DNA of 64,000 nucleotides from Nitrosomonas sp. Nm166 (GCF_900112825.1 NZ_FONE01000010.1:1-64000), one strand, 5' to 3'. Counted from the stretch's first letter, positions 52,369 through 62,972 are shown. The notes: generated by a model not told the origin, from the letters alone. Made by a program: numbers and translations.

Positions 52369-53561
52369 AACAACTCTTTCGCGAGTTTCGCAAGTTGCAC
52401 ATCTTCTAAATTTACGGACATTAGCCAATCTAATACGGGTTGTGCCGCAGATCGATCATTGTTTTTAAGCGCAGCTTCCAGAAGTATTCGCGCATCCCAG
52501 GGTTCTCGCTGGATATGCCAGTTTTTCTGAGCCAATTCCAAAGCTTGTTTAGGTTGATGCAAGAGATGCAGTGTAAAACGAGACTCATCTCGAAGGTGCT
52601 GAGCTTCCTCTCGCATTCTATTGGCTGCAAAGCGGGTTTTAAGTTCTTCAATATACTTTTCATACGTAGGGGCTTGGATTTGTTGTTCTGCAAGCGCTAA
52701 ACGCAACAGTAGCCCATCATGCTGGGTCATATGTTTAAGTAGAGTTTGCACTTCCTTCGTTCTACCTTGATCCAACAAAAAATCGCAGTAAGCGCCTAAT
52801 AAATAAACATCTCTTCGATCAACAGCAAAGGCAGCCTTGAAATATTGCTCAGCTTCTGAATTTTTCCCGAGACGTGTAGCCGTCTCAGCAAGGATTGTTA
52901 ACGCCCACAGTTTTTCCTGGGGTGCCGAAACAGCGTCATTCTCGACAATTTTCTGTAAGGCAAGATAACTCTTCTGTGCATTGCCATTCAAACTTGCGAC
53001 ATTCGCTATACATGATATTGCTATCAAAGCGCCACTCAGCCGGAGTAAGGGAAGACAACTTTGATGAGCATCCTGATAATGCCCACGTACTTGGTGGATG
53101 ACCGATTGTGTAAGCCATGCTTGGGAGTTATTGGGTTGAATCTGAAGAACTTGATGAAGGTCATTGAGAGCGAGATTAAAATCATGTCGACGTTGACGAA
53201 GGATCGCGCGCAAAAGAAGCACTTCTGGAGGGGGTTGAGCCATATTCCACCAAGGCTGGAGTGCAGCCTGGGCATAACCATCATAACGGGGATCTGCCAT
53301 TGTGTGGCCTATTTGAAGATACTTTTGTGCAAGCTCCACAGCAAGTGCTAAATCAGTTGGAGTGTTCGACAGCTTGTTTCGCAGTTGACGCAATTCTTGA
53401 ATATCGGAATTTCCTGATGCAGGAAGTGTTTCCAAAACAATGGAATCATTATTAGGAATATAGGGTTCTGCATAAATAATAGAAGCAGATAAAATCTGAT
53501 ATGTGATAGCCCAACTTATTAAAAAAAGGAATTTCTGAAAATGATTATCAAAAACTACCAT
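52365..53561 (-). CDS. exported TPR-repeat protein
   Basis: The 398-aa protein has a signal-anchor or signal peptide (FLFLISWAITYQILSASIIY) and then tetratricopeptide-like helical repeats over most of its length, e.g. ALNDLHQVLQIQPNNSQAWL and GKNSEAEQYFKAAFAVDRRD. TPR proteins act as protein-interaction scaffolds. Its stop overlaps the start of the HupE-like gene, and the DUF4331 gene lies upstream, so the three form an operon. Confidence 0.8.
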   Translation of the reverse strand: MVVFDNHFQKFLFLISWAITYQILSASIIYAEPYIPNNDSIVLETLPASGNSDIQELRQLRNKLSNTPTDLALAVELAQKYLQIGHTMADPRYDGYAQAALQPWWNMAQPPPEVLLLRAILRQRRHDFNLALNDLHQVLQIQPNNSQAWLTQSVIHQVRGHYQDAHQSCLPLLRLSGALIAISCIANVASLNGNAQKSYLALQKIVENDAVSAPQEKLWALTILAETATRLGKNSEAEQYFKAAFAVDRRDVYLLGAYCDFLLDQGRTKEVQTLLKHMTQHDGLLLRLALAEQQIQAPTYEKYIEELKTRFAANRMREEAQHLRDESRFTLHLLHQPKQALELAQKNWHIQREPWDARILLEAALKNNDRSAAQPVLDWLMSVNLEDVQLAKLAKELL

Positions 53562-53688
53562 CTATCATCTGCCCAAAAAGAGAAAAAGGTTAGCGAATAG
53601 GCTCTCGAGGACTTCGATGAATAAATGGTTTTTTTGAATAAATGGTAGAGAATCGTTATGCAACCAATTGATAAGTTTTTAATTATAT

Positions 53689-53741
53689 TTGACATTATTG
53701 TCAATTCGATACTCTATTTGCTCACCTCTCAGGAGGTGAGC
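53689..53741 (-). promoter_or_regulatory. palindrome and hairpin between the DUF4331 and TPR genes
   Basis: Bases 53689-53704 form TTGACATTATTGTCAA, a 16-bp interrupted palindrome. Bases 53720-53741 form a perfect 9-bp GC-rich stem (GCTCACCTC with GAGGTGAGC) with a 4-nt loop. The hairpin sits 25 bp beyond the DUF4331 stop and could end or attenuate that transcript before the TPR gene. Confidence 0.45.
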
Positions 53742-53765
53742 TCTCGATGTACTTATCGCGGATCA

Positions 53766-55280
53766 TTAATTGCAGGGGCTGGCTTCAGTCCCATTGCAAT
53801 CAATATCGCGCCCCGGCGTTGGTGTTGGAAGAAATGGAAAAATCTTATAAATACCATTTGATGTTAGATTAGACCCTGGTGCATTCTCAAGAAAGTTGAC
53901 ACCATCACCAACACGAGCATCTAAGAATGCTTGACCACCAACAACCCGAATTGCGATGTCTGTGACATCATCATTGGGGCGGCGGCCGTTAGGAAATCCA
54001 GCAGGATCCGGTGGCGATGCCAGACCGCCTAAACGTTTTTGATTTTCGGGAGGTGTGGGAGGTATACTCAGATTCAATCTAAGCAATTCGGCGCAAGGTG
54101 AACCACAATGGCTTTCCTGCAATGGTTGACCTGGGTATTTCAAGAATACCTGCATTAAATCTGTACGTGGAGTAGTCGGAACTGGAAGGCCAAAAATTAA
54201 ATTGAGCGCTGTAGCGAGTGAAGGGGCTTTGTAAAACTCTTGAAATTGACTTTCTTCCTCAGGCTCAGAAGTATTCCACAGATCTTTGGTTGGCGTATCA
54301 ATAATCAATTCATTTATTAGCGGATTTGCCATTCTTGAAACCTGAACAAACTTTCTCACACTCTTCGTTTGTTCGTTATCATTATTGCTGAGAATTCTGG
54401 TCTTCTGCCTGCTCGTTGAAGCATACATGCCAATGATTGGCGTTGTGCTCGTATCTGCTGGAAGATAATCGTGGGTGATTCTATTAATCGGCACTTCTAT
54501 GGCAATGCTATTGATATTAAAACCCTTGAATCGATTGATCCCAAAGGGATTGATGTGATCATTGGTATCTTCTTCCGGCGTAAGCGCTGGAACTGGTCGG
54601 CGTAGATTAACTGTATCAAAGACGGCGCCAAGATCAATATAGAAAGTTTCATATCGTTGACCCGCAAAAACGCGAACCCCTGTTTCGCTATCATTATAGA
54701 TGCCTTGTGCGGCCAAGGTTTCATAGTTCGGCATCGTGTTGGGTCCTACATTGGATGGCACCGCTACCAGCGTTTGGCCTTCAAAGAGCTGCTGGCTTTT
54801 ATTACCACGAACTTCCGTAACTGTATAAGTTTGACGTCGCGTCAATCCCTCTGAACCAGGACCGTCCAATGCTGTTATTCCTTGAAGTTCGGGGATAGGA
54901 ATATTAGGATTGCCAACGAAAGGAAGCGGGAAATTCAACGAACCTAATGCTGGTCGGGTTTCTGTTTTAAATCGGATTTGGTAAACAATGTCTTCAGCTT
55001 TGCCATCCTGATTGTTGTCAATATGGATTTCGTAAAGAATTCTGTCATCAAAAGCAAAATAATTCGGGCCATCTGCTGGTTGCTGGCCTGGTATTGTGTT
55101 AAGAATAAAGACTACCTTGTCAGGATTTTCCCAGCTTCTGAAGGCATACACGTCTGTATTATCTGCGGCTGGATCAAACGCGATCAACGGCGCCTCACGG
55201 TGACTGGCCCCAAAAGCCAGAGCTATAAAACATTGCGTTAATATGAAAGCTAAAAAGCTCTTTAATTTTATACTTTTCAT
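53766..55280 (-). CDS. DUF4331 family exported protein
   Basis: The 504-aa exported protein has a signal peptide (SFLAFILTQCFIALAFGAS) directly followed by the DUF4331 hallmark SHREAP and AADNTDVYAFRSWENPDKVV. The body continues with family patterns (FDDRILYEIHIDNNQDGKAE, INPFGINRFKGFNINSIAIE) and a C-terminal DVTDIAIRVVGGQAFLDARV. The family function is unknown. It is the first gene of the operon with the TPR and HupE-like genes; the same gene combination appears in other bacteria as far as I recall. Confidence 0.85.
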   Translation of the reverse strand: MKSIKLKSFLAFILTQCFIALAFGASHREAPLIAFDPAADNTDVYAFRSWENPDKVVFILNTIPGQQPADGPNYFAFDDRILYEIHIDNNQDGKAEDIVYQIRFKTETRPALGSLNFPLPFVGNPNIPIPELQGITALDGPGSEGLTRRQTYTVTEVRGNKSQQLFEGQTLVAVPSNVGPNTMPNYETLAAQGIYNDSETGVRVFAGQRYETFYIDLGAVFDTVNLRRPVPALTPEEDTNDHINPFGINRFKGFNINSIAIEVPINRITHDYLPADTSTTPIIGMYASTSRQKTRILSNNDNEQTKSVRKFVQVSRMANPLINELIIDTPTKDLWNTSEPEEESQFQEFYKAPSLATALNLIFGLPVPTTPRTDLMQVFLKYPGQPLQESHCGSPCAELLRLNLSIPPTPPENQKRLGGLASPPDPAGFPNGRRPNDDVTDIAIRVVGGQAFLDARVGDGVNFLENAPGSNLTSNGIYKIFPFLPTPTPGRDIDCNGTEASPCN

Positions 55281-55441
55281 CTGAACCTCCGCTAAAGTAA
55301 GAGTTAGGTAATGCCAATTTCCTGCCAGAAGTGATGAAGCGAAAATTAAACTACACCTTTTTTGAAAATATTTGAAGAAAGAAGATTTGTCTGTACGATA
55401 ATCAACTTAAATCGAAAAAAAATAATTCACCTCCAAGGTCA

Positions 55442-55470
55442 TTGACAATTATAGATAAGTACCTCATAAA
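55442..55470 (+). promoter_or_regulatory. candidate sigma-70 promoter for groEL; 361-bp gap
   Basis: TTGACA at 55442-55447 and CATAAA at 55465-55470 are separated by 17 bp, about 170 bp upstream of groEL. The -10 matches four of six consensus bases. No heat-shock (sigma-32) promoter was convincing. The rest of 55281-55641 is AT-rich with no other feature seen. Confidence 0.35.
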
Positions 55471-55641
55471 TAGAAATAAACTCGTAATATTGAAGTTCTC
55501 GTATTATGAATAAAAATACTACGAAGCACATTTATAATTCAATGATGGGGTATGTAGAGTTAGGAGATCCGGAGAAAAGATGTTCAGGTAGTAGTAATAA
55601 ATGTTGATCAAGGTTTATAAATATTCGTTTAGGAGATTCTG

Positions 55642-57264
55642 ATGTCGGCAAAACAAATCTTGTTTCATGACGGTGTCCGTACCAAGATAGCAGAAGGTGT
55701 GAATATCCTGGCAAATGCAGTAAAGGTTACGCTCGGTCCAAGAGGGCGCAATGTCATTATCGAGCGGGCATATGGTCCACCTCTCGTCGCCAATTCTGGT
55801 GTTGTCGTAGCAAAGGAAATCGAGCTTGAAGATAAGTTCGAGAACATGGGAGCACAGATGGTGAGAGAGGTCGCCAGTAAAACATCTGATGTAGCGGGGG
55901 ATGGTACAACTACCGCCACGGTATTGGCGCAAGCAATTGTTCGGGAAGGAATGAAATTTGTCGCAGCAGGCATGAATCCGATGGATTTGAAGCGAGGTAT
56001 TGATTTGGCGGTTGCTGCCACTGTAGAAGCGCTAAGGAAAGCATCCAAACCCTGTGCAACCAGTAAAGAAATTGCACAGGTTGGGGCTATTTCCGCCAAT
56101 GCTGATGTGGTGGTGGGTGAACTCATTGCGGAAGCCATGGAAAAAGTTGGAAAGGAAGGTGCGATCACCATCGAAGACGGCAAAGGCCTGCAAAATGAGC
56201 TCGAAATCGTGGAAGGAATGCAGTTTGATCGCGGCTACTTGTCTCCTTATTTTATTAACAATCCTGACAAGCAGATCGTGGCGCAGGATGATCCCTATAT
56301 TCTTCTGTATGAAAAGAAGATTGGCAGTGTTCGTGATCTGCTTCCATTGCTGGAAAATATTGTCAAGACCAGCCGTCCCTTGCTGATTATTGCCGAAGAT
56401 ATCGAAGGTGAAGCACTGGCGACTTTGGTAATCAATACGATTCGCGGGACGTTAAAAATTGCGGCAGTCAAGGCCCCGGGTTTTGGCGATCGCCGCAAGG
56501 CCATGCTGGAGGATATCGCCATTCTGACGGGTGGTAAGCTTGTTGCTGAAGAAATCGGTCTTACGCTGGAGAAGATTACCCTGGAGCATCTCGGGCAGGC
56601 CAAGCGTATTGAAATTGATAAAGAAAACACAACGATCATCGGGGGCGCCGGCGATACGCCGCAAATTCAGAATCGTGTCAAACAAATTCGTCAATTGATT
56701 GAAGAATCCACCAGTGATTATGACAAGGAGAAATTACAAGAACGTGCAGCCAAGCTGGCAGGCGGCGTTGCGGTCATCAAAGTCGGTGCAGCTACGGAAA
56801 CAGGGATGAAAGAGAAAAAGACCCGTATCGAAGATGCCTTGCATGCAACTCGTGCTGCCGTGGAGGAAGGTATTGTGCCTGGCGGCGGTGTGGCGTTGCT
56901 GCGAGCACGTGCTGAAATCGGCGGTTTGAAGGGTAGCAATAATGAGCAGGATGCGGGTATCCAGATTGTGCTACGCGCCTTAGAAGAACCTTTACGGCAA
57001 ATCATAGCCAACGCTGGCGGTGAACCGTCAGTGGTATTGGCAAAGGTTATTGAGGATAAAGGCGACTTCGGATACAACGCAGCTACTGAGGAATATGGTG
57101 ATCTGATAAAAATGGGCGTTGTCGACCCTACCAAAGTGACGCGCTCCGCTTTACAGAATGCTGCTTCGATAGCCAGCCTGATTCTTACTGCCGATGTCAT
57201 GATAGCTAATCTCCCTGAGAAGAAAGAGGCGGCGGTTAGTCAAATTAATGAAATGGGCATGTAA
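55642..57264 (+). CDS. groEL: 60-kDa chaperonin GroEL (no adjacent groES)
   Basis: The 540-aa chaperonin has the conserved [20 protein letters not shown] start, [19 protein letters not shown], the ATPase motif [20 protein letters not shown], the apical [14 protein letters not shown] region and [14 protein letters not shown]. The C-terminus ends NEMGM rather than a Gly-Gly-Met repeat. AGGAGATTCTG precedes the ATG. No groES lies upstream, so this is probably an additional paralogue borrowing the co-chaperonin from elsewhere. It begins an island with hsp70-, lon- and dnaJ-like genes. Confidence 0.95.
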   Translation: MSAKQILFHDGVRTKIAEGVNILANAVKVTLGPRGRNVIIERAYGPPLVANSGVVVAKEIELEDKFENMGAQMVREVASKTSDVAGDGTTTATVLAQAIVREGMKFVAAGMNPMDLKRGIDLAVAATVEALRKASKPCATSKEIAQVGAISANADVVVGELIAEAMEKVGKEGAITIEDGKGLQNELEIVEGMQFDRGYLSPYFINNPDKQIVAQDDPYILLYEKKIGSVRDLLPLLENIVKTSRPLLIIAEDIEGEALATLVINTIRGTLKIAAVKAPGFGDRRKAMLEDIAILTGGKLVAEEIGLTLEKITLEHLGQAKRIEIDKENTTIIGGAGDTPQIQNRVKQIRQLIEESTSDYDKEKLQERAAKLAGGVAVIKVGAATETGMKEKKTRIEDALHATRAAVEEGIVPGGGVALLRARAEIGGLKGSNNEQDAGIQIVLRALEEPLRQIIANAGGEPSVVLAKVIEDKGDFGYNAATEEYGDLIKMGVVDPTKVTRSALQNAASIASLILTADVMIANLPEKKEAAVSQINEMGM

Positions 57265-57376
57265 ATTCTGAGAAATTTTATTAGTAATCAGCAGCGATAC
57301 TGGCTGATGCACTATATAGATAATCGCGATATATAGGTTGCATCATAATCATCATTAAAAATTTAAGAGAGAATGT

Positions 57377-59197
57377 ATGGCTATTATCGGTATTGATTTA
57401 GGTACTTCAAATTCAGCCGCCGCCGTTCTGCGGGGCGGTCGGCCAGTCATTATTCCTAGCGCCGAGGGCGTCAGTATAGGAGGAAAAGCATTTCCCAGTT
57501 ATGTTGCCCTGACTGCCGATGGTCAGATCCTGGTGGGTGAGCCTGCGCGGCGTCAGATGATAGCAAATCCCGAGGGTACCGCGACTGCTTTCAAGCGCAG
57601 AATGGGCAGGCGCGAAGTTGTTCGCCTCAGGGATAAAGAATATTCGCCCGAGCAACTTTCCGCATTTCTGCTGCAAAAAATCAAGCGTGATGCCGAAGCT
57701 TTTCTCGGCGAGCCAGTGGAAAAAGCGGTGGTAACGGTGCCCGCTTATTTTGACGACAATCAGCGCGCAGCGACCAAGGATGCTTGCCGGATTGCCGGAC
57801 TGGAGGTAATACGCCTCGTCAATGAGCCTACCGCCGCTTCGCTAGCCTATCATGGAATTTGGTAAAGGCGTATTCGAAGTCAAAGCCACCAGCGGCGATA
57901 CTCAGCTCGGCGGCACGGACATGAATCAGTGTGTTTTCGAACACTTGGCGGATCGTTTTCAGATGACCACCGGTATCAATATCCGCAATGATCCCAAAGC
58001 TGCAGCGCGTTTAATCGAGGCAGCAGAAACCGCAAAGATTGAGCTCAGCACCAGCGTCAGCACGCATATCAGTTTGCCATACCTTGCTTCCAAGGAGGGT
58101 GCGCCATGCCATCTTGAACTGGATTTGAACCGTACCGAACTTGAGCGTCTGGTGCGACCGGTCATAGAACGCTGTCGTGCTCCGATTGAGCAAGCTTTGC
58201 ATGACGCCGGCATTAAACCCAACGATGTAGATCGCGTGGTATTTGTCGGCGGACCGACGCGTATGCCGATAGTCCGTGCTTTTTTCGAGGAAGTCTTCGG
58301 GCGCAAAGCAGAGATGGGCGTTGATCCGATGGAATGCGTGGCCGCGGGTGCAGCCATTCAGGCCGGGGTGCTGGCAGGCGAAGTGGGCGGTATTGTACTG
58401 GTGGATGTAACGCCGCTGACACTGAGGGTAGAAACGCTGGGAGGGATTGCGACCTCATTGATTGCACGCAATACCCCGATCCCGGTTAAACGCATGGAAA
58501 CCTTTACTACTGCCGCTGACATGCAAAGCAGTGTTACCATTCATGTGTTCCAGGGCGAGCGTCCCATGGCAATGGACAATGTGAGTTTGGGTGAATTCAA
58601 TCTGGACGGTTTGCCTCCTGCACCGCGTGTGTTCCAAAGATCGAGGTAACATTTGATATCGATTCAAACGGTATTTTGAGTGTTTCTGCGCGGGATATGG
58701 CCAGCGGAAAATCCCAATCTATCAGTATTTCTGGATCTACCCGTTTATCAGAGGCTGACAAGAAGCGCATGGTGGAAGATGCTGAGCACTATGCGGAAGC
58801 GGATAAAAAACGGCGCGAAGATGCAGAAAAACTCAATACTGCAGATGCAACTTGCTATGAAGCTGAGAAAATGCTTGCCAATTTTGCCGAGAAACTAACT
58901 GACGAATTAAAAAAACGCATCGAGGCGTCCTTGCGTGAAACCAAGGAAGCATTCGTTAAGAAAGACGTCGTGCTGGCAACCGAACGCGCTGAAGCATTAA
59001 AAAAATTGTTGAAAGAAGCAGGTATGGCGCTGTATGCGCAATCAGGCCAGGCTCAGAGAGGAGGTCCATACGCAGAAACCCCTTGGGAAGGACCAGAACC
59101 ACCTCCAAATATCAATGCGCCGTCAGGAGAACCACGTCCAAGCGGATCAGGTCCGCGTGGAAAGGTAGTGGATGCTGAGTATCATGAGAACAAGTGA
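57377..59197 (+). pseudogene. Hsp70/DnaK-family chaperone with internal deletion and frameshift
   Basis: The first part reads [20 protein letters not shown] to [13 protein letters not shown] (57377-57847), with the phosphate-1 loop. The frame then jumps to [20 protein letters not shown] (57857 on). About 20 codons carrying the DLGGGT phosphate-2 loop are missing and the frame changes. A second shift near 58630 (one G lost in CGT-GTGTTCC) separates LPPAPR from [19 protein letters not shown], whose frame ends at 59197 in a GKVVDAEYHENK tail. Neither part can bind ATP normally. The rest is well conserved, so inactivation looks recent. Confidence 0.82.
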
Positions 59198-59326
59198 TTT
59201 TAAAATTATTTGCATATTAATAAGGATCTATTGAGCCAGTTGTTTGATCGCACACACAGAAAGGTGACTGTCTTCAGAATAAATAAGAAAGACAAGATCA
59301 TATTATTTTTTACTTAGAATAAAAAA

Positions 59327-61756
59327 ATGACAAACCATTCTCCTCTGCAGCCGCAACAGTTAAGCAATTCCTGTGATCCTGAGCAGTTCAGTTTCCAGAC
59401 TACGACTGACCTTGAAGATTTAACTGAAATAATTGGGCAGGCACGCGCTATGAATGCAGTGCGGTTCGGTTCTGGTATTCGGCATGAAGGCTACAATCTT
59501 TTTGTGCTTGGCCCATCCGGTATGGGCAAGCAGAGTTTGGTACGGCAACTTCTTGCAGAAAAGGCGAAGCAAGAGAACAAACCTGCCGACTGGTGCTATA
59601 TCAATAATTTTTCCCAGCCACACAAACCCCTTATGCTTAAGCTACCGTATGGTAAAGGCGAACAATTACGCCTGCATATGGATAAGCTGATCAATTATTT
59701 GCGTGGCGCAGTTCCTGCGTTGTTTGAGAGTGATGAATATCGTGCCAAGACCAGGGCGATTCAGAAAGCATTTACTGACCAGCAGGAACATGCGTTAAGG
59801 GAATTAAGGGCAGATGCTGAGAAAAGGAACATCGTACTATTACAAACACCCGATGGATTTGCTTTTTCTCCTACGCGTAATAAGGAGGTGATTTCGCCGG
59901 ATGAATACGATAGGCTGCCTCAACAGGAAAAAGAACAAATAGAAGCTGCTATCAATGAGTTACAGGAACGACTGGAAAAGATTTTAAGTCATCTGCCACA
60001 GTGGAGACGAGAGCGGAACGAGCGGATACGAGAGCTTAACCGGGAAATGATGTTGTCAACCGTTGCGCATGTGCTCGATGAATTACGCACTATTTACTCA
60101 GATCTGCCTGAAGTATTGAAGTATTTTAATGCTGTGCAACAGGATATGGTCGAACATGTGGATGATTTTCGCAAGCAGGAGGAATCCATTAACGTTTCAG
60201 GCATGATAGTTACAACGCATCAAACTTTTCATAATTATCAGGTCAATGTGCTGGTAACCAATAACAGAGAACCTGGCGCACCTATCATCAGCGAAGACAA
60301 TCCGACTTACAGCAACCTGGTGGGACGGGTGGAACATATTTCGCAGTTTGGGGCGTTGGTGACGGATTTTACGCTTATCAAGCCGGGTGCCCTCCATCGG
60401 GCGAATGGCGGTTATCTGCTACTGGACGTGCGTAAGGTGCTGATTCAGCCATTTGCATGGGAAGGTCTTAAGCGCGCGCTGCAATCGCGTGAGATTCGCA
60501 TCGAATCTCTAGGGCAAATGTATAGCCTTATTAGTACCGTATCCTTAGAGCCGCAGCCGATTCCACTGGATATCAAAATAGTTTTGTTCGGGGACCGCAT
60601 ATTTTATTATCTGTTGCAAGAATACGACCCGGAATTCAGTGAATTGTTTAAGGTAGCAGCAGATTTTGAGGAACTTATTGAGCGTAATGCTGATATTCAC
60701 TTGCTTTACGCCCGTCTGATCGCCACACTGGTTCGCAAGGAAGCATTATTGCCGTTTGATCGCCATGCGGTGGCAAGGGTGATCGAGTACAGCACGCGAC
60801 TGGCGGGTGATGGAGAAAGGCTTTCCATGCACATGCGAAGCATAGCGGATTTATTGCGTGAGGCTGATTACTGGGCGCGTGAGGAGAATCATAAGGTAGT
60901 GATGGCCAGTCATATCCAACAGGCCATTGATTCCCAGATACGGCGGCAGGATCGCGTGAGGGATCGGCTGTACGATGCCATCCTGCGGGATACTTTAATG
61001 ATCGATACTCAAGGCGCAGTAACTGGTCAAGTCAATGGCCTTACTGTGATCGAGCTGGGGAATTTCTTTTTTTCGCAACCTACGAGAATTACTGCTACCA
61101 GCCGGTTTGGCAAAGGAGAATTTGTAAATATTGAACGCGAAGCAAAGCTATCCGGCGCTATTCACTCCAAAGGGATTCTGATTCTTTCCGCTTTCCTGGC
61201 ATCACGTTATGCCAGAAATCAGCCATTGGCGCTTTCTGCCAGCCTGGTTTTTGAACAGTCGTATGGGATGGTGGAGGGGGATAGCGCTTCCTTGGCGGAA
61301 TTATGCGCACTGCTTTCCCACCTCGCGAATGTGCCCATCAAACAATCTCTCGCAATGACCGGATCAGTGAATCAACTGGGCCAAGCGCAGGCAATCGGGG
61401 CGGTTAACGAAAAAATTGAAGGATTCTTTGATATTTGTGCTGCGCGAGGATTAACTGGTGAACAAGGGGTGATCATTCCTGTTGCTAACATCAAGCACTT
61501 GATGCTGCGACAGAATGTGATTGCAGCCGCTACTGCCGGGCAATTTCATATTTATGCTGTAGAAAATATTGATCAGGCCATCACGCTTCTGACCGATTTG
61601 CCAGCCGGAGAAGCGGATATCAAGGGTGAATATCCCGAAGGAAGCCTTAATCAGAAAGTGGCGACTCGACTCAATGAGCTAGCCAAGATTAGTGAATCAT
61701 TTGCGAAGAAGTCGGGAATAGGCAGTCATGAAGAAATAGACGACAACGAAGAATAG
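59327..61756 (+). CDS. Lon-related ATP-dependent protease (AAA_32/LonC-like)
   Basis: The 809-aa protein has an N-terminal AAA-like ATPase (Walker A FVLGPSGMGKQSL, ~60-72), a helical middle rich in charged residues (~150-260), LDVRKVLIQPFAWEGLKRAL (~352) and a C-terminal Lon proteolytic domain. The Ser-Lys dyad is intact: Ser653 in VEGDSASLAEL and Lys696 in AVNEKIEGFFD, 43 residues apart as in Lon. Such proteins are an uncharacterised soluble Lon relative. The gene lies 129 bp after the broken hsp70 gene and 41 bp before the dnaJ-like start. No clear ribosome-binding site is seen at the ATG (59327). Confidence 0.88.
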   Translation: MTNHSPLQPQQLSNSCDPEQFSFQTTTDLEDLTEIIGQARAMNAVRFGSGIRHEGYNLFVLGPSGMGKQSLVRQLLAEKAKQENKPADWCYINNFSQPHKPLMLKLPYGKGEQLRLHMDKLINYLRGAVPALFESDEYRAKTRAIQKAFTDQQEHALRELRADAEKRNIVLLQTPDGFAFSPTRNKEVISPDEYDRLPQQEKEQIEAAINELQERLEKILSHLPQWRRERNERIRELNREMMLSTVAHVLDELRTIYSDLPEVLKYFNAVQQDMVEHVDDFRKQEESINVSGMIVTTHQTFHNYQVNVLVTNNREPGAPIISEDNPTYSNLVGRVEHISQFGALVTDFTLIKPGALHRANGGYLLLDVRKVLIQPFAWEGLKRALQSREIRIESLGQMYSLISTVSLEPQPIPLDIKIVLFGDRIFYYLLQEYDPEFSELFKVAADFEELIERNADIHLLYARLIATLVRKEALLPFDRHAVARVIEYSTRLAGDGERLSMHMRSIADLLREADYWAREENHKVVMASHIQQAIDSQIRRQDRVRDRLYDAILRDTLMIDTQGAVTGQVNGLTVIELGNFFFSQPTRITATSRFGKGEFVNIEREAKLSGAIHSKGILILSAFLASRYARNQPLALSASLVFEQSYGMVEGDSASLAELCALLSHLANVPIKQSLAMTGSVNQLGQAQAIGAVNEKIEGFFDICAARGLTGEQGVIIPVANIKHLMLRQNVIAAATAGQFHIYAVENIDQAITLLTDLPAGEADIKGEYPEGSLNQKVATRLNELAKISESFAKKSGIGSHEEIDDNEE

Positions 61757-61797
61757 AATTTATATTTTTAAATTCAAAATAAAATCAGGGTGCAGCC

Positions 61798-62895
61798 ATA
61801 TCTGATCAGCGTGATTATTATGAGGTGCTTGGTATTGCCAAGAATGCCGATCAAAAAGAGATCAAGGATGCCTTCCACAACCTTGCGATGAAGTATCACC
61901 CAGACCGCAATAAGGAAGCGGGGGCTGAGGAGCGCTTCAAGGAAATTGCTGAAGCCTATGCGATCCTGTCCAATCCACAAAAGCGGGCTGAGTACGATGC
62001 GCGGGGATTCGCAGGTGTTGCAGGAACCAGTCAGGAAGATTTATTCAGCACCATCAATTTTGACGATATTTTCGGTGGGATCAATTTTGATTTTGGTGCA
62101 GATAGTTTATTGGGCGGTTTTTTTGGACGCCGTCGCAAAGGGCCTCCGCATGGCGCGAATATTGAAATAGATCTCTATATCACATTGGATCGGATTGCTC
62201 GGGGTGGCGAAGAGGTTGTTCATTTTAAACGGCCGGTAACTTGTTATGCCTGTCATGGAACGGGAGGAGAAGGCGGGGCTGCGCCACGTCAGTGTGAAGC
62301 CTGCAGCGGTACGGGGCGTATCACCCATAGCCAACGCAAGGAAAAAGATCATGTGCTGATTCAGCATATTGTTCCTTGCTCAATCTGCAGCGGGCGTGGC
62401 AGCATCAATGAACACCCCTGTCCGGAATGCTGCGGTAGCGGAGAACTGGAACAAGCTGAGGAATTAACGGTAAAAATTCCGGTGGGTGCCGAAGAAGGCA
62501 TGGCGCTGCGCATTCCCGGCAAAGGGATGCCAAGTTTAGCAGTGGGCGGCGTGAATGGCGATTTGTTGGTATTGATACGTTCCCGCCCTGATCCTCGTTT
62601 CGAGCGATCTGGTGCCGATTTGCTACATACTGAGGCCTTATCGCTGCCGGATGCTGTTCTTGGCACTACGCTTAAGGTGCCTACCCTATTGAATGGCTGG
62701 GTCGATGTAACAGTTCCCCCTGGAACGCAATCGGATACCATATTGCGCCTAAAGAGAAAACGCTTGCCAGAGTTTGGAGGAAATCGGCAAGGTGATCTTT
62801 ATTTGCGCATAAGTTTATGGGTGCCGCAACATCTTTCCAATGAAGAACGCGAACTCTACGAGCGATTGCGGGCAATAAGTAACCAAACACATTAA
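61798..62895 (+). CDS. dnaJ: DnaJ (Hsp40) with apparent ATA start
   Basis: The 365-aa protein is a type I DnaJ: J domain with HPD (KYHPDRN ~30), a short G/F region, four CxxCxGxG zinc repeats (CYACHGTG, CEACSGTG, CSICSGRG, CPECCGSG; ~115-190) and a C-terminal substrate-binding domain. The natural N-terminus S-D-Q-R-D-Y-Y-E-V lies in frame from 61801 with ATA immediately before it and a TAA at 61780. The first ATG/GTG/TTG-type start in frame is GTG 61825, which would delete the start of the J domain. ATA initiation, or an ATG-to-ATA mutation, is therefore proposed. CAGG lies 8 nt upstream. Confidence 0.8.
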   Translation: MSDQRDYYEVLGIAKNADQKEIKDAFHNLAMKYHPDRNKEAGAEERFKEIAEAYAILSNPQKRAEYDARGFAGVAGTSQEDLFSTINFDDIFGGINFDFGADSLLGGFFGRRRKGPPHGANIEIDLYITLDRIARGGEEVVHFKRPVTCYACHGTGGEGGAAPRQCEACSGTGRITHSQRKEKDHVLIQHIVPCSICSGRGSINEHPCPECCGSGELEQAEELTVKIPVGAEEGMALRIPGKGMPSLAVGGVNGDLLVLIRSRPDPRFERSGADLLHTEALSLPDAVLGTTLKVPTLLNGWVDVTVPPGTQSDTILRLKRKRLPEFGGNRQGDLYLRISLWVPQHLSNEERELYERLRAISNQTH

Positions 62896-62972
62896 CTTCT
62901 GGGTAGCAAAAAATTACCGCATTGTTCTCAGTAATACTGAGAAATTCCTTATCATCTCTGCAGAGTATCAGA

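Noticed and set aside
55281-55641. sigma-32 heat-shock promoter before groEL
   Set aside because: No CTTGAA-(13-15)-CCCCAT-like pair was found. Only a sigma-70-like pair fits.
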